Assembly: GCF_001423765.1 (NCBI RefSeq)
Contig: NZ_LMPG01000001.1
Span: forward strand, 702,523 to 766,522
Source of the DNA: Sphingomonas sp. Leaf343
GTDB taxonomy: Bacteria; Pseudomonadota; Alphaproteobacteria; Sphingomonadales; Sphingomonadaceae
Length of the DNA stretch: 64,000 nt
Direction of reading: 5' to 3'
In this document: positions 26,258-34,684 of the stretch, piece after piece
Position numbering within the stretch: position 1 is the stretch's first letter
How the letters are laid out: each line of letters opens with the position of its first letter
The notes under the pieces: model-generated
The model's database searches: none
What the model was told of the DNA's origin: nothing
Seen by the model: the letters and a program-made list of their open reading frames with translations, nothing else
Program-made: the position numbers and the translations under genes

Positions 26258-28921
26258 ATGAGCCGTCACGGCGATTCGGCCGCGCTGAACGACGCAGTGG
26301 ATCGCGCCGAGCGATGGTCGCCCTTCCTGTCGCTGTTGATGCGTCGAGAGCCGGGCATCGTCGACCGCGCGGCGACCGGCTCGCTTGCGCCGATGCCCGA
26401 CATCGACGCCGACATGCCGGTCGCGCGCCGCCTGCGGCTTGAGCGTCGTGCCGTAGCGCTGACGGTGGCGTTGGGCGATCTCGCCGGATGGTACGACCTG
26501 ACGCAGGTCACCGCCGCGCTGACGGATTTCGCGGACCGCGCTCTGGACGAGGCGATCCGCGCGGCGATCGTCGAGCGCTACCCGGGGGAGGAACCGCGCG
26601 GCTTCGCGGCGATCGCACTCGGCAAGCAAGGATCGCGCGAGCTCAATTATTCATCTGATATCGATCCCATCCTGATCTTCGACCCGCTGACGCTCCCTCG
26701 TCGTGCGCGGGAGGAACCTGAGGAGGCGGCGGTGCGGATCGCCAAACGCGTGGTCGAGCTGCTGCAGGCACGCGATGGCGACGGCTATGTACTGCGCGTC
26801 GACCTGCGCCTGCGGCCGTCGCCCGAAGCGACGCCAATCGCGCTGCCGGTGAACGGCGCCATCGCCTATTACGAAAGCCAGGCGCTGGCGTGGGAGCGGG
26901 CCGCGTTCATTCGCGCGCGGGCGGCGGCCGGGGATATCGCGCTGGGCCAGCGGTTCCTCGACGCCGTCCGTCCGTTCGTCTGGCGGCGAACGCTCGATTT
27001 CGGGGCAGTGGGCGAGATCCGCGACCTGTCCCGCCGCATCCGCGACCATCACGCGCAGGGTCAGCGGCTCGGCCCCGGCTACGACCTGAAGCGCGGGCGC
27101 GGCGGCATCCGCGAGGTCGAGTTCTACGCGCAGATCCACCAGCTGATCCACGGCGGCCGCGACAGGGCGTTGCGGGCGCCGGCGACCCGCGACGCGCTGG
27201 AGGAGCTGGCGATCGCCGGCTGGATCGACGTCGACGACGCGCAGGCGCTGGCGGCGGCCTACACGTTGCTCCGGACGATCGAACACCGGGTGCAGATGAT
27301 CGATGATCGCCAGACGCATGCGCTGCCCGCCGGTCCGGGGCTGGCGGCGGTGGCGGGGCTGCATGGATTGCCGGATGGCGACGCGCTGATCGCGCTGCTG
27401 CGTGGACCCACGGAGCGGGTCGGGCGGGTCTATGACGCGCTGGACGACGACAAGCGGCCGGGGATCTCGCGCGATCCGGTCACGTTGGTGGACGAACTGG
27501 CGGCGGCGGGTTTCGCGGAGGCCGGGGCGGCGGCGCAGCGGATCGCGGCGTGGCGGGCGGGGACGTACGCCGCGCTGCGCAGCGCGGCCGCGCGTGAGGC
27601 GCTGGAGGCGGTGCTGCCCGTGCTGGTCGAGGCGCTGGGCCGTGCGCCCGAGCCGATGCGCGCGCTGGCGAGGCTGGACGGCGTGCTGGAGCGGATGCCG
27701 AGCGCGATCAACGTGTTCCGCCTGCTGGAGGCGCGGCCCGGGCTGGCGGAGCAACTCTCGACGATCCTCGCGCATGCCGCCCCGCTGGCGGACGAGCTCG
27801 CGCGGCAGCCGGCGCTGATCGACGGCCTGATCGACGCGTCCGCGCTGGACGATGTCGGAGAAGTGGAACACCTCGCCGAACGGATGCGCGGTGGCGATGT
27901 CGTGGATTATCAGGCGCGGCTGGATCACGTCCGCCGCGTGGTGGGGGAGGTGCGGTTCGCACTCGGCGCGCAAATCGTGCTGGGCGCGTCCGACCCGCTG
28001 GCCGTCGCGGCCGGATATGCCCGCGTCGCGGAGGCGGCGGTGGCGGTGCTGGCGGATGCGGCGATCGCGGAGTTCCGGAGCATCCACGGCCGCGTGCCGG
28101 ACAGCGAGTTCGTCATCCTCGCGCTCGGGCGGCTGGGCGGACAGGCGCTGACGCATGCGTCCGACCTCGACCTCGTCTATCTGTTCACGGGCGATTTCGC
28201 GGGCGAGTCCGATGGCGCGAAGCCGCTGGGCGCGACCCTCTATTACACCCGTCTGGCCAGCCGGGTGACGGCGGCGCTGTCGGTCGCGACCGCCGCAGGG
28301 CCGCTGTACGACGTCGACACGCGCCTCCGTCCATCCGGCGCGCAGGGACCGCTGGTCGTGTCGCTCGACAGCTTCGCCCGCTACCAGCGCGAGGAGGCGT
28401 GGACGTGGGAGCATATGGCGCTTGCCCGTGCCCGCGTCGTGTTCGGGTCGGCGGAGGCGCGCGACGCGGTGGCGGCGATCGTCGCCCGCGTCCTCGCGGG
28501 GGATCGACCGGAACGGGATATCGTCGCGGAGGCGCGGACGATGCGCGCCGAGATGGCACGCCACAAGCCGGCCAAGGGACCCCTGGACGCCAAGCTGCTG
28601 CCGGGCGGGCTCGTCGACCTGGAGTTTGCGGTCCACGTCCTGCAACTGACGCATCGCACCGCGTTCGATCCACAGCTTCAGCGGGCGATCGACGGACTGG
28701 CGACGGCCGGGCTGGTGCCACCCGTGCTGCGTGCCGCCTATGACCTGCTCGCGCGGCTGCTGGTGACGATGCGCCTCGTCGCGCCCGATGCGGAACCGCC
28801 GGCGGACGCGACGCGGACGCTTGTCGCGGCGGCGTTGCGGCTGCCCGACTGGGATGCGGTGGTTGCCAGTCTCGACTCGGCCCGGCAGGAGGTCGAGCGG
28901 GTCTGGAACGGAGTGGCATGA
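26258..28921 (+). CDS. glnE: Bifunctional glutamine synthetase adenylyltransferase/deadenylase
   Basis: GlnE adds and removes AMP on glutamine synthetase in response to PII status. The 887 residues contain both nucleotidyltransferase domains: GKQGSRELNYSSDIDPILIF at about 122 (deadenylylating half) and GRLGGQALTHASDLDLVYLF at about 624 (adenylylating half), each followed by a helical GlnD-type domain (KRGRGGIREVEFYAQ; KLLPGGLVDLEFAVH). ATG 26258 is chosen; a TTG 15 bases upstream is unlikely. The stop overlaps bcp. No glnB or glnA is nearby. Confidence 0.95.
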   Translation: MSRHGDSAALNDAVDRAERWSPFLSLLMRREPGIVDRAATGSLAPMPDIDADMPVARRLRLERRAVALTVALGDLAGWYDLTQVTAALTDFADRALDEAIRAAIVERYPGEEPRGFAAIALGKQGSRELNYSSDIDPILIFDPLTLPRRAREEPEEAAVRIAKRVVELLQARDGDGYVLRVDLRLRPSPEATPIALPVNGAIAYYESQALAWERAAFIRARAAAGDIALGQRFLDAVRPFVWRRTLDFGAVGEIRDLSRRIRDHHAQGQRLGPGYDLKRGRGGIREVEFYAQIHQLIHGGRDRALRAPATRDALEELAIAGWIDVDDAQALAAAYTLLRTIEHRVQMIDDRQTHALPAGPGLAAVAGLHGLPDGDALIALLRGPTERVGRVYDALDDDKRPGISRDPVTLVDELAAAGFAEAGAAAQRIAAWRAGTYAALRSAAAREALEAVLPVLVEALGRAPEPMRALARLDGVLERMPSAINVFRLLEARPGLAEQLSTILAHAAPLADELARQPALIDGLIDASALDDVGEVEHLAERMRGGDVVDYQARLDHVRRVVGEVRFALGAQIVLGASDPLAVAAGYARVAEAAVAVLADAAIAEFRSIHGRVPDSEFVILALGRLGGQALTHASDLDLVYLFTGDFAGESDGAKPLGATLYYTRLASRVTAALSVATAAGPLYDVDTRLRPSGAQGPLVVSLDSFARYQREEAWTWEHMALARARVVFGSAEARDAVAAIVARVLAGDRPERDIVAEARTMRAEMARHKPAKGPLDAKLLPGGLVDLEFAVHVLQLTHRTAFDPQLQRAIDGLATAGLVPPVLRAAYDLLARLLVTMRLVAPDAEPPADATRTLVAAALRLPDWDAVVASLDSARQEVERVWNGVA

Positions 28922-29364
28922 TGGACAGGATACCGGCGGCAACGGTGACGGGGGCGCACGGCGCGATCGACCTCGCCGCGATCGGGGCGCCATTGGTCGT
29001 GTACTTCTATCCGAAGGACGACACGTCCGGCTGTACGCGCGAGGCGCAGGATTTCACCGCCGCCGCTCCGGCCTTCGCGGAGGCTGGGGTGCGCGTCATC
29101 GGCATCTCGAAGGACAGCCCTGCCAGCCACATGAAGTTCACGGCCAAGCATGCGCTGGCCATCGACCTCGCCAGCGACGAGGACGGCAGCGCCTGCGAGG
29201 CGTTCGGCGTGTGGGGCGAGAAGAAGCTTTACGGCAAGACCTATATGGGGATCGAGCGCGCGACGTTCCTGTTCGCCGCGGACGGTATGCTGGTCCGTGA
29301 ATGGCGCAAGGTCCGCGTCCCCGGCCATGTCGATGCCGTGCTGGACGCTGCCCGGGCGCTCTGA
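28918..29364 (+). CDS. bcp: Peroxiredoxin, Bcp/PrxQ family
   Basis: Bcp is a thiol peroxidase that reduces hydroperoxides in the cytoplasm. The 148-residue thioredoxin-fold protein has the peroxidatic motif DDTSGCTREAQDF with Cys39. The resolving Cys five residues later, present in E. coli Bcp, is absent here; another Cys in GSACEAFGVWG (about residue 84) could serve. The start overlaps glnE (ATGA) and the stop overlaps the DUF455 gene (TGATG), so the three are co-translated. Confidence 0.92.
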   Translation: MMDRIPAATVTGAHGAIDLAAIGAPLVVYFYPKDDTSGCTREAQDFTAAAPAFAEAGVRVIGISKDSPASHMKFTAKHALAIDLASDEDGSACEAFGVWGEKKLYGKTYMGIERATFLFAADGMLVREWRKVRVPGHVDAVLDAARAL

Positions 29365-30158
29365 TGGAGGATGTGGCCAGCGCCTGCCGCCGGGTACTCC
29401 TGACCGCCGGGCCGCTGGACAAGGTGCGTACCGCGCGATCGGTCGCCCGCGCGTGGCGACGCGGGGCGCTGGGCCATGACTTCGCGGTGGCGCCGCCCGA
29501 TGAGCCTGCCCGGCCGGCACGCCCCGAACTGCTGCCGCCCGGTCGCATGCCGAAACGGGGGCGCGGCGGATCGGAGCGGGGGCGGCTGGCGCTGCTGCAT
29601 GCGCTCGCTCATATCGAATTCTCCGCGATCGATCTGGCCTTCGATGTCGCCGGCCGGTTCGGCGCGCAGTTCCCGCGCAGCTTCGTCGACGACTGGCTGT
29701 CGGTCGGCGCCGACGAGGCGATGCACTTCGCGATCCTCGACCGCCGGCTGAGGGCGCTGGGGTCCGGCTATGGCGACATGCCCGCGCATGCCGGCCTGTG
29801 GGAGGCGGCTTCGTCGACCGCGCACGATGCCGCCGCGCGGCTGGCGATCGTCCCGATGGTGCTGGAGGCGAGGGGCCTCGACGTCACGCCGGAGACGGTG
29901 GCGCGGTTCGACGCCGCCGGCGATCCGGTCAGCGGCCGCATCCTCCACCGCATCTACACCGACGAGATTCGGCATGTCGGATTCGGTGCGAAATGGTTCG
30001 GCTATCTGTGTGCGAACGCCGGAATCCTGCCCGCGCCGCACTGGCAGATGCTGGTCCGGAGGTATTTTCGCGGCGTGCTTAAGCCGCCGTTCAACGACTC
30101 GGCGCGCGCGGCTGCCGGTCTGACGCGGGACTTCTACGCACCCCTTGCATCTGTCTGA
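29364..30158 (+). CDS. DUF455 ferritin-like protein
   Basis: The 264-residue protein belongs to the DUF455 (rhamnosyltransferase-annotated) ferritin-like family. Di-iron-type ligand motifs are visible: HALAHIEFSAIDL, DEAMHFAIL, and YTDEIRHVGFG, all in helices. The enzymatic role is not established, although the fold suggests a di-iron oxidase or hydroxylase. ATG 29364 overlaps the bcp stop. It lacks a signal peptide and is likely cytoplasmic. Confidence 0.82.
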   Translation: MEDVASACRRVLLTAGPLDKVRTARSVARAWRRGALGHDFAVAPPDEPARPARPELLPPGRMPKRGRGGSERGRLALLHALAHIEFSAIDLAFDVAGRFGAQFPRSFVDDWLSVGADEAMHFAILDRRLRALGSGYGDMPAHAGLWEAASSTAHDAAARLAIVPMVLEARGLDVTPETVARFDAAGDPVSGRILHRIYTDEIRHVGFGAKWFGYLCANAGILPAPHWQMLVRRYFRGVLKPPFNDSARAAAGLTRDFYAPLASV

Positions 30159-30267
30159 CCAATCCGGCCACACACGCTCAAGACTGAAGCGCGGTGGGGC
30201 TGCGGATCAGGATTGGGATGGACGAGCCGCCCGCGGCGATGCGGACGGCGCTGATTTTTGGGGCTTG

Positions 30268-30987
30268 ATGACCAACATTCGCTTCTCTTCCGTCGCTGCC
30301 GTCGCCGCGATGATCCTGGCATCTCCGATCGCCGCCCAGACCACGAAGGTCGCCCCACCCGCAGCAGCCGGGGCACCCGCGGTCGGTGGCGAGTACATCC
30401 CGGCCAACAGCGCCGAGACGATGGCCGACCTGAAGGCGGACCAGCAGTTCCGCACCTTGTTCCAGACCTGGAAGAAGCTCGATACGTTATCGACCGGCAG
30501 CCAGCAGGGCGGGATCGCAATCCCCTCCGTCCAGCCGGTCACGAAGCTGCAGTTCACCAGCAATTTCGGCATCCGTTCCGACCCGTTCCGCGGTTCGGCG
30601 GCCATGCATGCGGGCGTCGACATTCCCGGCCCGGTCGGCACGCCGATCTACGCCACCGCCGACGGCATCATCGCCCATGCCGAGCGTCAGGGCGGTTACG
30701 GCAACATGGTCGAGATCAACCACGGCAAGGGCATCGCGACCCGGTACGGCCATCTGTCGAAGATCCTCGTCACCGACGGCACCCGCGTGCAGCGCGGGCA
30801 GTTGATCGCGTTGATGGGCTCGACCGGCCGCTCGACCGGCCCGCATCTCCATTACGAGGTCCGGATCGACGGCCACGCGGTCAATCCGGTGCCGTTCCTG
30901 ACCACCGCCGATTATCTGCTCGCGTCGCAGGACCGCAGCGTCCGTCAGATCCCGGTGTCGGTCGACGGGCCCGCCGCGCAAGACTGA
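30268..30987 (+). CDS. Secreted M23 family metallopeptidase
   Basis: M23 (LytM-type) enzymes cut peptidoglycan peptide cross-bridges or activate amidases. The 239-residue protein has a signal peptide (SSVAAVAAMILASPIAAQ, cleavage near residue 22). The M23 domain contains the zinc ligands HAGVDI (His114, Asp118) and HLHYE (His193, His195), so it should be catalytically active. No coiled coil is evident, unlike EnvC. A GGGG tract precedes ATG 30268. It may trim septal or lateral wall. Confidence 0.88.
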   Translation: MTNIRFSSVAAVAAMILASPIAAQTTKVAPPAAAGAPAVGGEYIPANSAETMADLKADQQFRTLFQTWKKLDTLSTGSQQGGIAIPSVQPVTKLQFTSNFGIRSDPFRGSAAMHAGVDIPGPVGTPIYATADGIIAHAERQGGYGNMVEINHGKGIATRYGHLSKILVTDGTRVQRGQLIALMGSTGRSTGPHLHYEVRIDGHAVNPVPFLTTADYLLASQDRSVRQIPVSVDGPAAQD

Positions 30988-31026
30988 CAGGTTGCCGGGG
31001 CGTCGGCCGAAGCCTATCTGTCGCCC

Positions 31027-31380
31027 ATGGCCACTCTCGCTCCGGATACCGCCCCTGTCGATATCGCGCTGACCCCCGCCGCGGCGGCGCGCGTCGCGGC
31101 GATCGCCTCCCGTCAGAACAAGCCTGCCGTGCTGCGCCTGTCGGTCGATGGCGGCGGATGTTCGGGCTTCCAGTATAAATTCGGCCTGGCCGATGCGCCC
31201 GACGCCAACGACACCGTCGCGGAGACGGACGGTGTGCAGCTGGTCGTGGACGATGTCAGCCTCGATCTCGTGCGTGGTTGCTCGGTCGATTACGTGGAAT
31301 CGCTCGGCGGCGCGGCGTTCCGGGTCGAAAATCCGCAGGCGGCGTCCGGCTGCGGCTGCGGCACCAGCTTCGCGATCTGA
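31027..31380 (+). CDS. erpA: Iron-sulfur cluster insertion protein, A-type (ErpA-like)
   Basis: A-type carriers pass Fe-S clusters from the scaffold to apoproteins. The 117-residue protein carries the three conserved cysteines: Cys45 in GGGCSGFQY and Cys109/Cys111 in SGCGCG near the C-terminus. The start of the fold is ALTPAAAARVAAI. Stand-alone position outside an suf or isc operon favours ErpA over SufA or IscA, but that distinction rests on context. It lies five bases before xth. Confidence 0.85.
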   Translation: MATLAPDTAPVDIALTPAAAARVAAIASRQNKPAVLRLSVDGGGCSGFQYKFGLADAPDANDTVAETDGVQLVVDDVSLDLVRGCSVDYVESLGGAAFRVENPQAASGCGCGTSFAI

Positions 31381-31385
31381 CGCGC

Positions 31386-32156
31386 TTGAAGATCGTCACC
31401 TACAACGTCAACGGCATCAAGGCGCGGCTGCCCCGCGTCATCGAGTATCTGACCGAGGACCAGCCGGACATCGTCTGTCTTCAGGAACTCAAGTCGAGCG
31501 ACGAGACGTTCCCGCTGAAGGAGATCGAGGACGCCGGCTATGGCGCGCTCTGGCATGGGCAGAAGGCGTGGAACGGCGTCGCGGTGCTCGCCAGGGGCAA
31601 AACGCCGGTCGAGCGGCAGCGGGGGCTGGAGGGTGAGCCGGAGGACGAGCATAGTCGCTATCTCGAATGCGACGTCGACGGCCTGATCGTCGCGTCGCTC
31701 TATCTTCCGAACGGCAATCCCCGGCCCGGACCCAAGTTCGATTACAAGCTGCGCTGGATGGAACGGCTTGCGCAACGGGCGGCGGCGATCCTCGCGGAGG
31801 AGCGGCCCGCGGTGCTGGCGGGCGACTACAACGTCATCCCCAACGACGACGACACTTATTCGGTGCGCGCGATGCAGGAAGATGCGTTGATGCAGCCCGA
31901 AAGCCGCGCCGCCTATCGCCGTCTGCTGGCGCAGGGCTGGACCGACGCGCTGCGGACCCGCGAGCCCAGGGGCGGCGTGTGGACGTTCTGGGACTATCAG
32001 GCGGGTGCGTGGCAGCGGGACGCCGGTTTCCGCATCGATCATCTGCTGTTGAGCCCGCAGGCGGCCGACCGTCTGGTCGGGGCGGGCGTCGACAAGGCGT
32101 ATCGCGGCCGTGAAAAGGCCAGCGATCACGCGCCGACCTTCGTGACATTGCGGTGA
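31386..32156 (+). CDS. xth: Exodeoxyribonuclease III (AP endonuclease)
   Basis: XthA cuts abasic sites and has 3'-5' exonuclease activity in base-excision repair. The 256-residue EEP-fold protein has KIVTYNVNGIKAR at the start, LQELKSSDETFP (the catalytic Glu), LAGDYNVIPNDDD (Asp/Asn), and the C-terminal RIDHLLLSP and KASDHAPTF (Asp-His). The start appears to be TTG at 31386, because the conserved N-terminus begins there and no ATG fits; upstream sequence belongs to erpA. It overlaps the next gene as GTGA. Confidence 0.93.
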   Translation: MKIVTYNVNGIKARLPRVIEYLTEDQPDIVCLQELKSSDETFPLKEIEDAGYGALWHGQKAWNGVAVLARGKTPVERQRGLEGEPEDEHSRYLECDVDGLIVASLYLPNGNPRPGPKFDYKLRWMERLAQRAAAILAEERPAVLAGDYNVIPNDDDTYSVRAMQEDALMQPESRAAYRRLLAQGWTDALRTREPRGGVWTFWDYQAGAWQRDAGFRIDHLLLSPQAADRLVGAGVDKAYRGREKASDHAPTFVTLR

Positions 32157-32947
32157 AGCCGCTCGCCGTCGCGGCGCTGCTGCTGCTGCCGACCGCCGCA
32201 TGGGCGCAGGACGAACCGCGCTTCTGCCCGAACAGCCCGTCGCTCGAAAGCTCCGCCTGCACGACGCAGCCGGGACGGGTGCATGTCGAGGCGACGCTCG
32301 GCGACTGGCAACTGGAGCGCGATGCCGACCAGCGGATCGACACGGTGCTGGCCGGCGACCTGCTGGTCCGGGCAGGCGTCGGGCCGTCGACCGAGTTGCA
32401 GTTGGAATGGACGCCCTACGGCCATTTCCGCACCCGCGACCGCGTCGCCGGTACGGTGGAGAAGCAGGCGCGCGTCGGCGACGTGACGATCGGCGTGCGT
32501 CAGAACCTGCGCAACCCGGACGGGACGGGCCTGTCGTTCGGTATCCAGCCCTTCGTGACGTTGCCGGTCGGGCGATCGCCGGTCGGGGCAGGGGATTGGG
32601 GCGCGGGCGTCGTGTTGCCGGTCACCTACGACCTGACCGACACGATCAACATCGGCACCACCGGCGAACTCGACGCGGCGGTGGACGAGGATGGGCATGG
32701 CCGCCACGTTCAGGGCAGTGCCGTCGCGGCCGTGGCGATCACGTTCAGCGACGCCTTTTCCGCGACGATCGAGGCGCAGGTCACGCGCGACGACGATCCC
32801 GCTGGCGCCACGACGCAGGCGGTGGCGGGGCTGGGCTGCCTCTGGACGGTCGCGCCGCAACGGGCGTTCTTCGCGGAGGCGGTCGGCGGTTTGAACCATG
32901 ATGCGCCGGACGTCCGCGTCTATGCCGGGATCGCCGCGCTGTTCTAG
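32153..32947 (+). CDS. Outer-membrane beta-barrel protein, transporter-like
   Basis: The 264-residue protein begins with a signal peptide (AVAALLLLPTAAWAQ, cleavage after about residue 19) and is then beta-strand-rich with alternating hydrophobic residues (HVEATLGDWQLERDADQRID, ELQLEWTPYGHFRTRDRV). It ends in a hydrophobic residue followed by Phe (IAALF), typical of outer-membrane barrels. It resembles proteins annotated as transporters or as MetA-pathway phenol-degradation barrels. Substrate unknown. GTG start overlaps xth. Confidence 0.7.
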   Translation: MKPLAVAALLLLPTAAWAQDEPRFCPNSPSLESSACTTQPGRVHVEATLGDWQLERDADQRIDTVLAGDLLVRAGVGPSTELQLEWTPYGHFRTRDRVAGTVEKQARVGDVTIGVRQNLRNPDGTGLSFGIQPFVTLPVGRSPVGAGDWGAGVVLPVTYDLTDTINIGTTGELDAAVDEDGHGRHVQGSAVAAVAITFSDAFSATIEAQVTRDDDPAGATTQAVAGLGCLWTVAPQRAFFAEAVGGLNHDAPDVRVYAGIAALF

Positions 32948-32959
32948 GTCGGCAGGACC

Positions 32960-32981
32960 TCAGCGGATCCACGCATCCGCT
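32960..32981 (+). terminator. Hairpin after the barrel-protein gene
   Basis: CAGCGGAT (32960-32967) pairs exactly with ATCCGCTG (32974-32981), loop of six bases, 13 bases after the stop codon. There is no T tract, so termination strength is uncertain. Confidence 0.5.
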
Positions 32982-33065
32982 GCACATTGGCGCGATATCC
33001 TACCAGTTGGCGGACCATATATGGCGTTTCCCGGGAAAATCCTTGGTTTTCCGTCGGTCTGCGTT

Positions 33066-33080
33066 TGGCACGGGTAATGC
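33066..33080 (+). promoter_or_regulatory. Sigma-54-like -24/-12 promoter before small secreted gene
   Basis: TGGCAC (33066-33071), five bases, then ATGC (33077-33080) followed by A matches the sigma-54 consensus TGGCAC-N5-TTGC with one change in the -12 element and correct GG-N10-GC spacing. The predicted start lies about 40 bases before ATG 33133. A 12-base perfect palindrome, TTTCCCGGGAAA, is at 33027-33038 upstream. Binding by RpoN is inference. Confidence 0.45.
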
Positions 33081-33132
33081 AGTACGTCCTGTGAAGCCGG
33101 ATTGGACCGGCTCGCAAGAGGGAACCACCGCC

Positions 33133-33378
33133 ATGCTGATCGCCATTCTCGCCTCCGCCGCCGCCACGATGACCGCACAGCCTTTCCCGGCCGCTTCGGT
33201 CTGGGGCGCGACGATCAACCGTCAGATGCTGCACACCGCCCTGCGCGCGCCTGAGCGTCCCGTCACGAAGGGCACGACCTATTGCTTCCTCGACGACGTG
33301 ACCGCTCCCGGCACCGTCCGCAAGGTTTGCCGCAGCCGTCAGGACTGGAGCCGTCTGGGCCTCGAACCGGCGATCTGA
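33133..33378 (+). CDS. Small exported protein of unknown function
   Basis: The 81-residue product starts with a short hydrophobic signal-like stretch (MLIAILASAAATMTAQ) and contains two cysteines in TYCFLDDVTAPG and KVCRSRQDWSRLG. This YCF...KVCRSR..W..LG pattern recurs in small alphaproteobacterial secreted proteins of unknown role; the cysteines could form a disulfide. AGAGGGA lies before the ATG. It stands alone behind a possible sigma-54-type promoter. Confidence 0.7.
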   Translation: MLIAILASAAATMTAQPFPAASVWGATINRQMLHTALRAPERPVTKGTTYCFLDDVTAPGTVRKVCRSRQDWSRLGLEPAI

Positions 33379-33426
33379 TCGACACCTGCCGACGCGGTGG
33401 CGGCGATCCCGGACGCGGGATAGCCG

Positions 33427-34578
33427 CTACAGCGTGCGTTCGTAGACCTGATAGACCTTGTTGATATCGCAATTGATCGTCGTCGCGATCGACCGCATCC
33501 CCTGATTGTCGTCGAGGATCCAGCCGATCTCGCCCCGGCTCGCGCCATAACGCTGGATCGAGGCGCGGCGGATATATTCGATCATCATGAAGGCGAGCTG
33601 GCTCGCCATCCGCGACGCCTGCAATTCCTTGACCACGCCCATCAACGGCACCCGCATCGTGCGGACCTGCGGCTTGCGCAGCCACAGCAGCAGCCTGGCC
33701 CAGCCGAACGGCAGCAGCGATCCGTTCAGCGGCTTGATCGCTTCGTTCAGGTCGGGCAGCGTAATCATGAAAGCCACCGGCCGGCCGTCGAGCTCGGCGA
33801 TGCGGATCAGATCGTTGAATACGATCGGCTTCAGCTTGACCCCGACATCCTTGATCTCGGGCGGCGTCAGCGGCACGAATCCCCAATTGTCCGACCATGC
33901 GTCATTCAGGATCGCCAGGATCGTCGCGGCTTCCTCGTCGAACTTCGATTTGTCGACCTCGCGGATGCGGATTCGCTCGTTCTTCTCGCCGGACTTGATG
34001 ATCCGCTGCACGATCGGAGGAAATTCCTTCGTGATATCCAGATCGTAGGTCAGCAACTGCTTGACGGGGGCATAGCCCGCCGCCTCGATCCAGCCGCGAT
34101 ATTCGGGTTTCGCATGGCCCATCATGATCGTCGGATCGTGATCGTAGCCGTCGATCAACAGACCCGGCTCTTCCCAGATCGACATCGAGATCGGGCCGAG
34201 TGCCCGCGTCATGCCCTGATTGCGCAGCCATTGCTCCGCGCTGCCGAGCAGCGTCCGGAATACACCCTCATCCTCCGCTTCCATCAGGCCCCATTGGCCG
34301 ACACCCGGCCCGAAGCCCTGCGCCGGGTCCATCGTCAGCGCCAGAGTGTCGATATGCGCGGAGATGCGACCGACGATGCGGCCATCCCGCTCGGCGAGGA
34401 AAAGCTGAGCCTTCGCATGGCTGAACCAGCCGTTCTTGGCCGGCGTGATGAGGCCCAGCGCCTCGTTCTTCAGCGGCGGCACCCAGTGCGGATCGTTCGC
34501 GTACAGGCGAAAAGGCAGGTCGACAAAGGCCTTGCGATCACGCTTGCTGTCGATCGGACGGATGACGATGTCACTCAT
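33427..34578 (-). CDS. GNAT-fold acyltransferase, candidate bacterial ceramide synthase
   Basis: The 383-residue protein belongs to the long GNAT family often misnamed dATP pyrophosphohydrolase; its start (FVDLPFRLYANDPHWVPPL, then HAKAQLFLAERDGRIVGRI) is typical. A member of this family in Caulobacter is the bacterial ceramide synthase bCerS, which N-acylates sphinganine. Serine palmitoyltransferase, ACP and a reductase lie 6-9 kb away, which supports that role here. There is no signal peptide or clear membrane span. The function is inferred from family and neighbourhood; paralogues with other acyl substrates exist. Confidence 0.65.
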   Translation of the reverse strand: MSDIVIRPIDSKRDRKAFVDLPFRLYANDPHWVPPLKNEALGLITPAKNGWFSHAKAQLFLAERDGRIVGRISAHIDTLALTMDPAQGFGPGVGQWGLMEAEDEGVFRTLLGSAEQWLRNQGMTRALGPISMSIWEEPGLLIDGYDHDPTIMMGHAKPEYRGWIEAAGYAPVKQLLTYDLDITKEFPPIVQRIIKSGEKNERIRIREVDKSKFDEEAATILAILNDAWSDNWGFVPLTPPEIKDVGVKLKPIVFNDLIRIAELDGRPVAFMITLPDLNEAIKPLNGSLLPFGWARLLLWLRKPQVRTMRVPLMGVVKELQASRMASQLAFMMIEYIRRASIQRYGASRGEIGWILDDNQGMRSIATTINCDINKVYQVYERTL

Positions 34579-34684
34579 GCCGGGCGGTGTAACCGGCCTG
34601 TCCGATCATGGCGAGTGAAGTTTCCGTCAGCACGGCGCGCTAATCGACCTGTAAACGTCATGCTGTCGCCACTATTTCGGTGTG

